Shown: positions 1 to 7,738 of the stretch, in pieces
Numbering within the stretch: position 1 is the stretch's first letter
Layout: every line of letters begins with the position of its first letter
Origin: an uncultured Acetatifactor sp.
GTDB lineage: Bacteria; Bacillota; Clostridia; Lachnospirales; Lachnospiraceae
Length of the DNA: 64,000 nucleotides
Assembly (NCBI GenBank): GCA_910578185.1
Contig: CAJTPN010000008.1
Span: forward strand, 62,001-126,000
Reading direction: 5' to 3'
Made by a program: the position numbers and the translations under genes
The notes under the pieces: generated by a model
What the model saw: the letters and a program-made list of their open reading frames with translations, nothing else
Told to the model about the DNA's origin: nothing
Databases searched by the model: none

Positions 1-964
1 TCCAAAGTTTCAGACTTGCATTTTCCTCTTTTGCAAAGGCAAAGGCACGAATCATGGTCTTGACGTCCTTGATGGGCGTCACACGCAGCACTGCGCCAAT
101 ATTGATAAATCCCTTATCCTCCTCTTTCCTGCCGGGAAGGTCGGCAAGCTGATCCACATCAATCCCGTTTGGCGTAACTCGAATCTTTGCCTCCGGGCAC
201 CCCAAACCAATCTGCAGTTCCCTGGCATGGGAATACAGGCTTGTAACCACATCCGCCCTCTCATAGGCCAGACGGGACATTTTTTTAAACTGATCAATCC
301 AAATATTTTTATAAATGCCAGCCACCCATTCTGCCTTCAACAGTTCCTCTTCCCGCTCACGGGTATAGATTCCATGCTCGGATATCAGCAGCCCGCTTCT
401 ATAGAAATGGCTGGCCATACTGCCCAATACGCCCGCATATCCTGTTGCCACACAATGATAGATATCCGCCTTTGGCAGTTCCGTTTTCAAGATAAGAAAC
501 AGGGGCAGATAAATAGAGCGCATTGTCCACAGGAAATCCGAAAACACAATGTGTGGGTATCTTAAATTATAACACTCCTTGACGATATTCAGAAAATCCG
601 CTCCCATCAGCAAATCGTCGATGGAAAATTCTCCTCTCTGAAACATCTCAAAGACAGTGTCCCAATCCACTTCCTCATTCATGACAATACTTCGCAGCGC
701 ACGGTATTCCTCCGTGCACAGACCAGTCCGCCTGCCGTGCTTTGGCTTGTGTCCCCAGTCATAATCATCAAGATATGCTTCATATACGGCTGAGACATTT
801 TCCGGAAGCTGGTATACGAACTTCCCACTCTGAGAACGATTCGCCACTATTGCCAGCACGATAAATTCCACACTGGGAAAAGACTTGATCATACTGTGTA
901 TCCACCCGGACACGCCGCCTACCACATAGGGGTAACAGCCTTCCGCAATCAGACATATCTTCAT
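1..964 (-). CDS. pelF: PelF-type GT4 glycosyltransferase, 3' part cut off by the window edge
   Basis: The first 321 codons are present and the stop lies beyond the left edge. PelF is the cytosolic family GT4 transferase that polymerises the Pel exopolysaccharide from a UDP-sugar. The N-terminus (MKICLIAEGCYPYVVGGVSGW) has the glycine-rich opening typical of PelF (DUF3492). It is followed by a long family-specific insertion and then a GT-B linker with ISEHGIYTRER and TPNGID. The start at 964 has AGGAGG seven bases upstream. It lies 34 bp after the PelE-like gene and reads in the same direction, so it belongs to the pel operon. PelG and possibly PelA would be expected beyond the left edge. The family assignment is firm; the polymer itself is inferred. 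Confidence 0.9.
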   Translation of the reverse strand, partial: MKICLIAEGCYPYVVGGVSGWIHSMIKSFPSVEFIVLAIVANRSQSGKFVYQLPENVSAVYEAYLDDYDWGHKPKHGRRTGLCTEEYRALRSIVMNEEVDWDTVFEMFQRGEFSIDDLLMGADFLNIVKECYNLRYPHIVFSDFLWTMRSIYLPLFLILKTELPKADIYHCVATGYAGVLGSMASHFYRSGLLISEHGIYTREREEELLKAEWVAGIYKNIWIDQFKKMSRLAYERADVVTSLYSHARELQIGLGCPEAKIRVTPNGIDVDQLADLPGRKEEDKGFINIGAVLRVTPIKDVKTMIRAFAFAKEENASLKLW

Positions 965-998
965 ATGGGACACCTCCTTTCCGGCTTATCGTTATCGT

Positions 999-2063
999 CT
1001 ATCTAAACACACGGATCAATTCCAAAGTCTCGCTGTCAATCACCACCGCTGAATGTTTCAGAGCCTCCATCACTTCAAAGAAACGCTCCCGCTGCCCGCT
1101 GTTAAAGTACAATTTAAGCTGACAGGTATAGGTGGCAAGTGTGTTAGGATACTGGTATTCTGCACGGTCACACCATTTTTTACACTTGTCATAATCTTCT
1201 ATCTCCAGGAGCCTTAAACTGATCGCCTCATAATGAGCGCTGGTCATGTGCTCCCTTCCTTTTCCATAAAGCACCTCACAGACCTTATCCATGATATCCA
1301 CATAACTTTTCTGCTCCATGTCGGTAAAAACTCTTTGCTCCAGAACCTGATTCATATACTCTACCAAGGCTTCCGCATATCCGGCCCGATCCGCATCTTC
1401 CTCTGTCTCAGAGGAAACCAGTTTGAACTGTTTTTGCACATGAAAGCGAAAATCGTTCAGCGCATCCTGAAGCACAGACGCAGCATAATGAGCCGTCTCA
1501 GTATCTTCACTGTTTAATGCCAAAGCAATGGAAGCAAGGGATTTGCTGATATCTCCCCGAACCACATTCATCATCAGATTCCGTAATTCATCCGCATCTG
1601 TAATCTCAATCGCTTCCTCTAAGGGAACAATATTCCGCTCCCTGTCCTCATCTGCATGTAAAAAAGTCCTGACTCTTTCCTTGCTGAATATAACATCTTC
1701 TAAGTCCACCGGAGCCGAGAAAAACAATTTATAGATGAGATGCGAAAAGAAAAACATTGCCGGGCCAATCACCGGGCATAAGATCATGACCACCGCCCTC
1801 AGCCACACACTGTTTCGATTTCTCTCCTTTTGGGGCGCCGACTGGCTTGTATCGCTGTCCTTTTGGGGCGCGTCCTGGCTTTTGCCCTCTTTCGCTTCCT
1901 GCCCTTTGACGCTTGCCTTCACATCTTGAGAATCCTTCGCCGCATCCTGAACGCCAGCTCCTTTTCCTTTCCGCACAAAGAGCAGATTCCATATCAGATA
2001 CAGGAAAACCAACAATGTATTCAACACCAATATTCCCATAAATATCTTAAGCTCAGCCGTCAT
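999..2063 (-). CDS. pelE: PelE-like membrane protein with helical/TPR cytosolic domain
   Basis: This 354-residue protein has a TM helix at about residues 8-30, a low-complexity Lys/Gln/Ser linker (about 32-85), and a second TM at about 90-112. The rest is an all-helical region resembling TPR hairpins (for example AHYEAISLRLLEIEDYDKCKKWCDRAEYQ, read in pieces). That layout matches PelE, the inner-membrane partner that joins PelD, PelF and PelG in the Pel synthase complex. The start codon overlaps the PelD stop in an ATGA, which implies translational coupling. The primary sequence is too divergent to name from motifs alone, so the call rests on topology plus its place between PelD and PelF. Confidence 0.75.
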   Translation of the reverse strand: MTAELKIFMGILVLNTLLVFLYLIWNLLFVRKGKGAGVQDAAKDSQDVKASVKGQEAKEGKSQDAPQKDSDTSQSAPQKERNRNSVWLRAVVMILCPVIGPAMFFFSHLIYKLFFSAPVDLEDVIFSKERVRTFLHADEDRERNIVPLEEAIEITDADELRNLMMNVVRGDISKSLASIALALNSEDTETAHYAASVLQDALNDFRFHVQKQFKLVSSETEEDADRAGYAEALVEYMNQVLEQRVFTDMEQKSYVDIMDKVCEVLYGKGREHMTSAHYEAISLRLLEIEDYDKCKKWCDRAEYQYPNTLATYTCQLKLYFNSGQRERFFEVMEALKHSAVVIDSETLELIRVFR

Positions 2064-4330
2064 TCGTCCCCATCCCTCACAATGTGGCTTTCATAACCGA
2101 TCTCCGCGAAACGCTTCATTACAAATTGGGCATCCTGCTCATTGGTGTTGGACAACAGCGCATACAAACCGCCGTCCGAAAGTGTGCCAATATAATCCGT
2201 TTGACGCAGCTTTCCCATTAACAGATGGCCGGCCTCCTTATATTCCTCCGGCTCCGCCTTTACCCGCAGTACGGTACATTCCGTAAGCCCTTTGCTCTGT
2301 GCTGTCAAATACGCGTTCATCAGGGCCGTAAACGCGCTCGTCTCCAAGGTCTGCGTATCTTCTACATACCTTTGATCCTCCAACGCGGACATATATCTGT
2401 TGGAACGCACTACCGCGTTTTGAATCAATGCACTGATTACCACGAGCTGATTCGCCTGCCCCAGGGTCATACTCTCCCAGGGAATTCCCCATACCATGAG
2501 GATCATCTGCATTTCGTCATTATCATAAATCGCATGCGCCATCAGGGGATATTCCTGATTCATTTCCCGATTGATAAATACCTTCCTGTTTGCCAGAGCC
2601 TCAGACATTGCCCCCATCTGGGTGTATTTAATGGAATGCCCCAATACCCTTGCTTTTTTTGAAGTAGAAGAAAACAGTCTGGCATAAGAGGCATTGGATA
2701 CCGTATAAATAGCCACATCCTTACTTTTCACCAGCTTTCCCAACATTTCCGCCGCATAAAAAAGCACTTCCTCTGGGCTGTATTGATCCAGTGCGGATGT
2801 GATACTGTAGATTTTTCCCACACTGTCATACTGATTGACAATCTGGGTCTCCAAGGCATCCTTTACTCGCACATTACTGCTGTTGATATCCTGCACATCA
2901 CTTAACTGCAGCGAAAGGAAATCCTTCTCTTCTTCACTTTCCTTCCGCATTTTTATGATCTGGTCCCTCATATAACCTACAGCAAGTCCAAGGATAAACA
3001 GCTGTGCAATCCATATATAGGTATCGGCGTCCAGCATGACCTCAAAACCGGATCTGTCATACATTTGTCGGAAGCAATATCCCGCCACAGCCAACACCGC
3101 AGAAAACGTAGCCTGCTGCTGACCGTATACAATCGCAAACAACAACACATACAGCAAATAAAAATCAAGTTTGGTAAAATATTCGCTGCCCACCGCCCGG
3201 TTGTTCAGCATAAAAAACGGTATAAACAGAATCAAATTTTCCAAAAAAGGAACGATGGCCCGCAAAAACCATCCCGCTTTCTTTAATATACGCTCCTTGA
3301 GAGGGGGTTTTGCTTCCTCTCCCGTCAGAAACACATATTTATTTTTCTGCATCTGTATTGCAATTTTCTTTACAATCACAGGAATCTCACAAAAAAAGGG
3401 ATTGCCAAATTCGCTGTCAAATAATTTATTGGAAAGAATACGCCGTTCTTCACCGTATTCTCCATCTTCGGATTTCTCCACCACTATGGAAGACGCCGTG
3501 CCCTGACCAGCATTTTCTTCAGATGGAACCACCCCCCCTGACTGAGTTTCAGGGACCTTTTCGCCCCCACCCTCACCGCCCATGATACTCCACACAATCC
3601 CCGCCAATTCCCGTTGCGAGACAGGTATCGACGAAGCTATGTTGTACAGGGAACTCTTGTGTTCCCTGCAGGACACCACACGATAGATAAACTCTATGGC
3701 GTCCGTCTCATAGAGCAGAGAAAAAAAGGAGTTTTCCCGAATGGTGATTCGCTTCTTCTCAAGAACCTCCAGACACATTTTATTACAGATATCAACCACA
3801 TCCATGCGGTTTTTCGGAATTCCATACAAATGATCCATGCGCAGCGTCACGATATCCAGTCCCCGGTTCTTCCGATAACTCTCGCACATTTCCTCCGCCT
3901 GCGCCAATGCCATATCCCGCAGACCTGCAGGAGATGTGGGCTCCGATTCCAATATATCTTCCGGATAATTCCCCGAGTAAACCCGCTCCGACGAAAGATA
4001 GATAAATCTGCCCTTATTCTTCATGGCATATCCCATCAGAATATTCATCAGGCTGGCGGAATATTTCACGGACTCGGTCTCTTCATTCAACCACTTGAAA
4101 TTGGTATCATAAGCGCCCATGCAAATGGTTACATCAGGATTCACACTGTCAAAGATTTCCGACAGACAGCTACAGTCATATGTAAAATTATATCTCTCAA
4201 ATACCTTTTGATAAGGAAGCTTGTGATATCGGTTTCCTGTCAGAAGATAGACCCGATGCCCTTCTTTATTCAGCTTGATGATCAGGTTATCAATAAGGCT
4301 TCCCGCACCGCCAACCAACAAAACATTCAT
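2060..4330 (-). CDS. pelD: Pseudo-SDR domain fused to PelD c-di-GMP receptor (GAF + degenerate GGDEF)
   Basis: This is a 756-residue fusion. Residues 1-250 are an extended SDR (NAD-epimerase) fold with an N-terminal GGAG dinucleotide loop and the downstream LRMDHLYG strand. The usual YxxxK active site aligns with A135 and D139, so the domain looks catalytically dead. A variable linker (250-345) leads to four TM helices (about 353-455), a coiled coil (460-500), a GAF domain (about 500-645) and a degenerate GGDEF domain (about 660-756). The GGDEF position reads SDGGL (718-722), but the c-di-GMP inhibitory-site motif RxxD is kept as RQTD (709-712). That is how P. aeruginosa PelD senses c-di-GMP. 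The start at 4330 was chosen for its AGGGGGCGG site, because upstream in-frame codons overlap the preceding gene. The gene lies 13 bp after the PqqD-like gene. Confidence 0.88.
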   Translation of the reverse strand: MNVLLVGGAGSLIDNLIIKLNKEGHRVYLLTGNRYHKLPYQKVFERYNFTYDCSCLSEIFDSVNPDVTICMGAYDTNFKWLNEETESVKYSASLMNILMGYAMKNKGRFIYLSSERVYSGNYPEDILESEPTSPAGLRDMALAQAEEMCESYRKNRGLDIVTLRMDHLYGIPKNRMDVVDICNKMCLEVLEKKRITIRENSFFSLLYETDAIEFIYRVVSCREHKSSLYNIASSIPVSQRELAGIVWSIMGGEGGGEKVPETQSGGVVPSEENAGQGTASSIVVEKSEDGEYGEERRILSNKLFDSEFGNPFFCEIPVIVKKIAIQMQKNKYVFLTGEEAKPPLKERILKKAGWFLRAIVPFLENLILFIPFFMLNNRAVGSEYFTKLDFYLLYVLLFAIVYGQQQATFSAVLAVAGYCFRQMYDRSGFEVMLDADTYIWIAQLFILGLAVGYMRDQIIKMRKESEEEKDFLSLQLSDVQDINSSNVRVKDALETQIVNQYDSVGKIYSITSALDQYSPEEVLFYAAEMLGKLVKSKDVAIYTVSNASYARLFSSTSKKARVLGHSIKYTQMGAMSEALANRKVFINREMNQEYPLMAHAIYDNDEMQMILMVWGIPWESMTLGQANQLVVISALIQNAVVRSNRYMSALEDQRYVEDTQTLETSAFTALMNAYLTAQSKGLTECTVLRVKAEPEEYKEAGHLLMGKLRQTDYIGTLSDGGLYALLSNTNEQDAQFVMKRFAEIGYESHIVRDGDE

Positions 4331-4343
4331 ATATCCCGCCCCC

Positions 4344-4634
4344 TTAGAGGATAATGCCAAATTGCCGCAGCTGTTCCCTGAACTTTTCAATGTCTTCCAG
4401 CACCATGTCACGGGGAACCTGATACTGACTGCACAGCTGCTCCGCTATCTGAATCGGCTCCATACCCTGTTCCATCATTTTATATATCCCGGCGCCGACT
4501 TCATTAAGGGACAACGGTTTCTTATAAGGAACGCCTTCCTGTTCCATATCAAGAATCCAATACATACCTGCCGCGCTTCTCAACTGATATCCTGAACTCC
4601 TGTTATCACCCAACGATACCTTACCCCACTCCAT
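4344..4634 (-). CDS. Small PqqD-like (RRE-fold) protein, first gene of the pel operon
   Basis: This 96-residue protein has the PqqD winged-helix pattern: a strand with YWILDMEQ, the turn PLSLNEVGAGIYKMMEQG, then IAEQLCSQY and a helix ending in LRQFGIIL. PqqD-like domains bind leader peptides in RiPP pathways, but stand-alone copies of unknown role are common. No precursor peptide or radical-SAM gene is visible nearby. It is the first gene after the pel promoter and is followed 13 bp later by the PelD fusion. The start is uncertain: the ATG at 4634 lies in the last unit of a 7-bp repeat with no clear Shine-Dalgarno site, and the conserved fold begins only at about residue 17. A role in controlling Pel is inference from position. 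Confidence 0.7.
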   Translation of the reverse strand: MEWGKVSLGDNRSSGYQLRSAAGMYWILDMEQEGVPYKKPLSLNEVGAGIYKMMEQGMEPIQIAEQLCSQYQVPRDMVLEDIEKFREQLRQFGIIL

Positions 4635-4672
4635 GTCTCATGTCTCATGTCTCATGTCTCATGTCTCATGTC
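4633..4672 (-). repeat. 7-bp tandem repeat (GAGACAT, about 5.7 copies) at the pel operon start codon
   Basis: The plus-strand unit ATGTCTC is repeated five times plus five bases. Read on the coding (minus) strand each unit supplies an ATG. The unit nearest the gene gives the presumed start at 4634. Upstream units form overlapping five-codon reading frames (M-R-H-E-T) whose TGA overlaps the next ATG. The tract lies inside the transcribed leader. Confidence 0.95.
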
Positions 4673-4683
4673 ATATCACATAA

Positions 4684-4758
4684 CCCAAATCCCAAATCCC
4701 AAATCCAAATCCAAATCCAAATCCAAATCCAAATCCAAATCCAAATCCAAATCCAAAT
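4684..4758 (-). repeat. Hexanucleotide microsatellite (CCAAAT)10 preceded by two CCCAAAT units
   Basis: Two 7-bp CCCAAAT units (4684-4697) are followed by ten perfect CCAAAT units (4699-4758). In the pel transcript this reads as tandem ATTTGG. It lies between the mapped promoter and the first gene, so copy-number changes alter leader length without touching protein sequence. An open frame across it encodes only repeated FG/FI dipeptides and is not a gene. Confidence 0.95.
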
Positions 4759-4782
4759 ATGAATATGAATATGAATATGAAT
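4759..4782 (-). repeat. Hexanucleotide microsatellite (ATGAAT)4
   Basis: Four perfect ATGAAT units abut the CCAAAT tract directly. This is the third consecutive simple repeat in the pel leader and the one nearest the promoter, with its edge about 65 bp from the -10 element. Confidence 0.95.
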
Positions 4783-4848
4783 AAGCCGCCATGGCTTCCC
4801 CGGGGCACGTCTGAAAACTGTATTCCCCAATCTATATGCTCTTTATAT

Positions 4849-4877
4849 ATTATATCACATTTTCTCCAGAAAATCAA
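4849..4877 (-). promoter_or_regulatory. Sigma-A promoter of the pel operon
   Basis: On the minus strand, -35 TTGATT (4872-4877) and -10 TATAAT (4849-4854) are separated by exactly 17 bp. Transcription would begin near 4842, giving a leader of about 210 nt that contains all three microsatellites. No other good promoter is seen before the first gene. Confidence 0.75.
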
Positions 4878-4962
4878 ACCTCATCAAACGATACGCTCCT
4901 AATGGCAGCGCTTCAGCTATAACCATGGAGACGCCATTTCATGTGAGATATTATCCCTGTGG

Positions 4963-5009
4963 AAAAATATGTAACAGTGCGGGCGGATGGTCACACGCAC
5001 TGTTACATA
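4963..5009 (-). terminator. Rho-independent terminator after the PL11 gene
   Basis: A perfect 14-bp inverted repeat (4968-4981 and 4996-5009; arm TATGTAACAGTGCG) with a 14-nt loop is followed on the minus strand by five T residues (4963-4967). It lies 41 bp past the PL11 stop and insulates that gene from the pel promoter. Confidence 0.8.
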
Positions 5010-5049
5010 CCAAATACCTGCAATAAATTGTAATACCTCAGAGGCTTAT

Positions 5050-7473
5050 TTATAAATACCGCAGCACATTCTTAAAATCCATATCGCTGGCATAGTAAAA
5101 ACTGGTATAGCAGGGCTGGTTATAGCAATTATTCTGCCATGCCACACCACAGCGGTAAGTGGTATCGTGCAGTAAGGTAAACAGCTTGTGATTCGTCAGC
5201 TCCGTATTGGTATAAATTCTGATTGCACTGCTGTCCGCAGTACGAAGCAAAATTTCTTCTCGGAAATCACCGAAAATATCTGCCACCAGACAGGGATTTC
5301 CCTTGGTACCGTTGTTGGTGGAAGTGCCTTCTGGATGCAGCATAACACCATGAGTATTGTCCGCAACAACCCCGATATGCTTTTCATGAATATAATCCAC
5401 ACCATCAATAATCTGTGTGGACATATCCGCTGCCCAGCGAATATTTGCATTGGTTCCCAGCTGTTTTACGTCCAATTTATTCCCCTTACAATCATATACG
5501 CCAACAGCCCATACCTGCAACCCTCTCACATCAGGACAAATATCCCCGATCATACATCTGCCCAAATCCTTGTCTGCCGGTTCGCCGAAAAGAACTTCTC
5601 CTGTCTCTGCATCCCGCATTGCCCATCCGTAAGGCACACTGCTTCCCTCTTCAAATACGTTAAAAATCTCCAGACCAGGCTTATCGGGATCGATATTTGC
5701 CACATGCATGGAATCTCCATGCCCAAGATACTGCATTCTGCCATCGGGCATTAAATCCTTGCTGGAGTACAATAACTTACCGTCATGGTCAATAACTGCG
5801 GCACCATATACAATTTCGTGACAACCATCCCCGTCCACATCTGCAACAGAGAGACTGTGATCTCCCTGGCCTACAATACAGCCATACACTGTGTCCGTCC
5901 CCAGCTCCGCATCGGCGGCCGAGCCGGCAAAAGGATTTCGCATGGTCACATAACCACTGTCCACCTTAAAATATTCTCTGTGCTTGCCCTCAAAAAAATC
6001 GTATGCCGTAATGGTGGCTCTGGTATAATATCCTCTACAGATAATCAAATATGGCCGTTCTCCATCCAGATAACCAACGCCGGAGAGGAATCTGTCCACA
6101 CGATTGCAGGGTTCAATTCGTAACCAGGAGTAATCCCCCCACATAAGACCGTCGTCTTCCCGGGGAACCGGGAATGCAATGGTTTCAAGCTCCTCACCCT
6201 CACCGGAGAACATTGTCAAGTATTCAGGCCCCTTGAAAATAAAACCCTCAAAATTACGCAGATCGTTTTTATCACTCCTGGACGGCGCATACACATCCAG
6301 GAAATAATCCACTAACTCCCTGGCATCCTCATCGGATAAGGGATAGTTATATTTAACGGGAATACCAAAACACTCCTCCAGGGTATCCGGCCAATGGCCG
6401 TTTCTCACTTCTCCGTGCTGCCGCCAACCCTTAAAAAGCTCTGTCAAATACTCATAATAGTCTTTCGCAGAACACACATAATTATCCTCATTAGAATATC
6501 CGGCTGCCACATCCGTCTGAGGCATGGTAATATATTTCTCGGAAACTACCTTCCCTGTCTCGTCATATCTGATCATCTTTGTCCCCGGCGCTGTCTTGAC
6601 GGACATTTCCGCCTTGCCGTCGCCGTCAAAATCATATACGATAAATTGTGTATAATGAGCACCCGCACGAATATTGACTCCCATATCCAGACGCCACAAA
6701 AGTCTTCCATCCAGTTTATAGCAATCTATGTAACAATTTCCCGTATATCCTTTGTGGGATACGTCATGAGAATTGGAAGGATCCCATTTTACAAAGTATT
6801 CAAACTCACCGTCCCCGTCTACATCACCGATACTCATATCGTTTGCAGAATACTCGTAGGCCTGCCCGGCAGGTGTCACGCCTCCCTCAGGCTTTTGCAG
6901 CGAAATCTCCAGATAATTGGTTCCGCTCTCCCATGCTTTCACCGCCTCGCAGAGCTTAGATTCCACGCCGTCTCGGCATGCCGCCACAGTGTAACTATCC
7001 TCCGGACTGCCTGAATGATCCAGATAATTGGTGCTGTCCGTGACTGTCGCAATCTTTTCCCCATTTCGGTACAGCACATAATCCGTCCCTGTCATTCCCG
7101 TGGCATTATATCCGCTTACCTCTTCCAGAAGCATCCGCCAACTCAAGAAAACACCCTCTTCGGTCTTTACCGCCACAAGTCCTCTGTTTAACTTTTCCAG
7201 CTGTTCCTTTAATTGATAATGTACCGGCGTCTGAAATATCTCGCTCTTTTCCAGGAGCTGTCCGCCTTTATAAGCCTCCACATATAAATATTGATGAATA
7301 TGAGTAGATTTTTTTACGGTTAAGAAGCAATCATTTGTCTCCCCAATTTTTTTGTATTTCATACCAGGGGTATCTGCATCGGCCCAATATAAAGCATAAC
7401 TGTCAGCCCCCGTCAACGGATCCCACTGTACAGTCACAGACTTTTTACCGATTTCCTTTACACTGATTTTCAT
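5050..7473 (-). CDS. Rhamnogalacturonan lyase, family PL11 (YesW/YesX type), probably cytosolic
   Basis: This is an 807-residue enzyme that cleaves the rhamnose-galacturonate backbone of rhamnogalacturonan I by beta-elimination. Residues 1-85 resemble a fibronectin-III module and are followed by a second beta domain. From about residue 190 comes the PL11 eight-bladed propeller, with Ca-binding DxDGDG loops (DVDGDGEFE, DFDGDGKAE, DVDGDGCHE) and PL11 signatures such as WDPSNSHDVS and AGAHYTQF. No signal peptide or TM segment is visible, so it may act on imported oligosaccharides. The start at 7473 has AGGAGG nine bases upstream and is preferred over an upstream in-frame Met at 7503. It has its own promoter and terminator, next to the sugar-importer operon. 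Confidence 0.93.
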   Translation of the reverse strand: MKISVKEIGKKSVTVQWDPLTGADSYALYWADADTPGMKYKKIGETNDCFLTVKKSTHIHQYLYVEAYKGGQLLEKSEIFQTPVHYQLKEQLEKLNRGLVAVKTEEGVFLSWRMLLEEVSGYNATGMTGTDYVLYRNGEKIATVTDSTNYLDHSGSPEDSYTVAACRDGVESKLCEAVKAWESGTNYLEISLQKPEGGVTPAGQAYEYSANDMSIGDVDGDGEFEYFVKWDPSNSHDVSHKGYTGNCYIDCYKLDGRLLWRLDMGVNIRAGAHYTQFIVYDFDGDGKAEMSVKTAPGTKMIRYDETGKVVSEKYITMPQTDVAAGYSNEDNYVCSAKDYYEYLTELFKGWRQHGEVRNGHWPDTLEECFGIPVKYNYPLSDEDARELVDYFLDVYAPSRSDKNDLRNFEGFIFKGPEYLTMFSGEGEELETIAFPVPREDDGLMWGDYSWLRIEPCNRVDRFLSGVGYLDGERPYLIICRGYYTRATITAYDFFEGKHREYFKVDSGYVTMRNPFAGSAADAELGTDTVYGCIVGQGDHSLSVADVDGDGCHEIVYGAAVIDHDGKLLYSSKDLMPDGRMQYLGHGDSMHVANIDPDKPGLEIFNVFEEGSSVPYGWAMRDAETGEVLFGEPADKDLGRCMIGDICPDVRGLQVWAVGVYDCKGNKLDVKQLGTNANIRWAADMSTQIIDGVDYIHEKHIGVVADNTHGVMLHPEGTSTNNGTKGNPCLVADIFGDFREEILLRTADSSAIRIYTNTELTNHKLFTLLHDTTYRCGVAWQNNCYNQPCYTSFYYASDMDFKNVLRYL

Positions 7474-7557
7474 ACTTCCAATCCTCCTGTTCCGGTTTTT
7501 CACCTGTTCATCAGGCTTTGTTCCCGCCCAAACATGTCTTTTTGCTTCGATAAGTTC

Positions 7558-7586
7558 ATTATATCAAAAAGCCAATTCGGTGTAAA
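7558..7586 (-). promoter_or_regulatory. Sigma-A promoter of the PL11 gene
   Basis: The minus-strand -35 is TTTACA (7581-7586), the spacer 17 bp and the -10 TATAAT (7558-7563). Just upstream an inverted repeat, TTTGGCT / AGCCAAA (about 7593-7611), could be an operator. No regulator gene is adjacent. Confidence 0.75.
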
Positions 7587-7651
7587 GCCTTCTTTGGCTT
7601 TTCCAGCCAAACCTTTGCCGCCAATCATCGAAACAAAAATACCCTCATAAC

Positions 7652-7687
7652 AAAAAACATGGCAGGAACATATCGTTCCCGCCATGT
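7652..7687 (-). terminator. Rho-independent terminator of the importer operon
   Basis: A 13-bp stem (arm ACATGGCGGGAAC, one G-U pair) with a 5-nt loop is followed by six T on the minus strand. It lies 52 bp beyond the stop of the solute-binding lipoprotein gene and ends the operon before the PL11 promoter. Confidence 0.85.
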
Positions 7688-7738
7688 CTTTGTCATGCCG
7701 GATTTCTCCCAGTGTACCGGCCCTGCATTACATTTTAA

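Noticed and set aside
3614..4354. 246-codon open frame on the plus strand
   Set aside because: Fully antisense to the SDR-PelD gene, with no ribosome site, domain or promoter; a shadow of the real gene.
4633..4782. Tandem repeats as a CRISPR array
   Set aside because: Units are 6-7 bp with no spacers and no cas genes nearby.
4671..4877. Open frame encoding runs of FI/FG dipeptides
   Set aside because: It is only the translation of the hexamer tracts, has no ribosome site, and lies in the pel leader.
7500..7685. 61-codon minus-strand frame before the PL11 gene
   Set aside because: It spans the PL11 promoter and the importer terminator and has no ribosome site.
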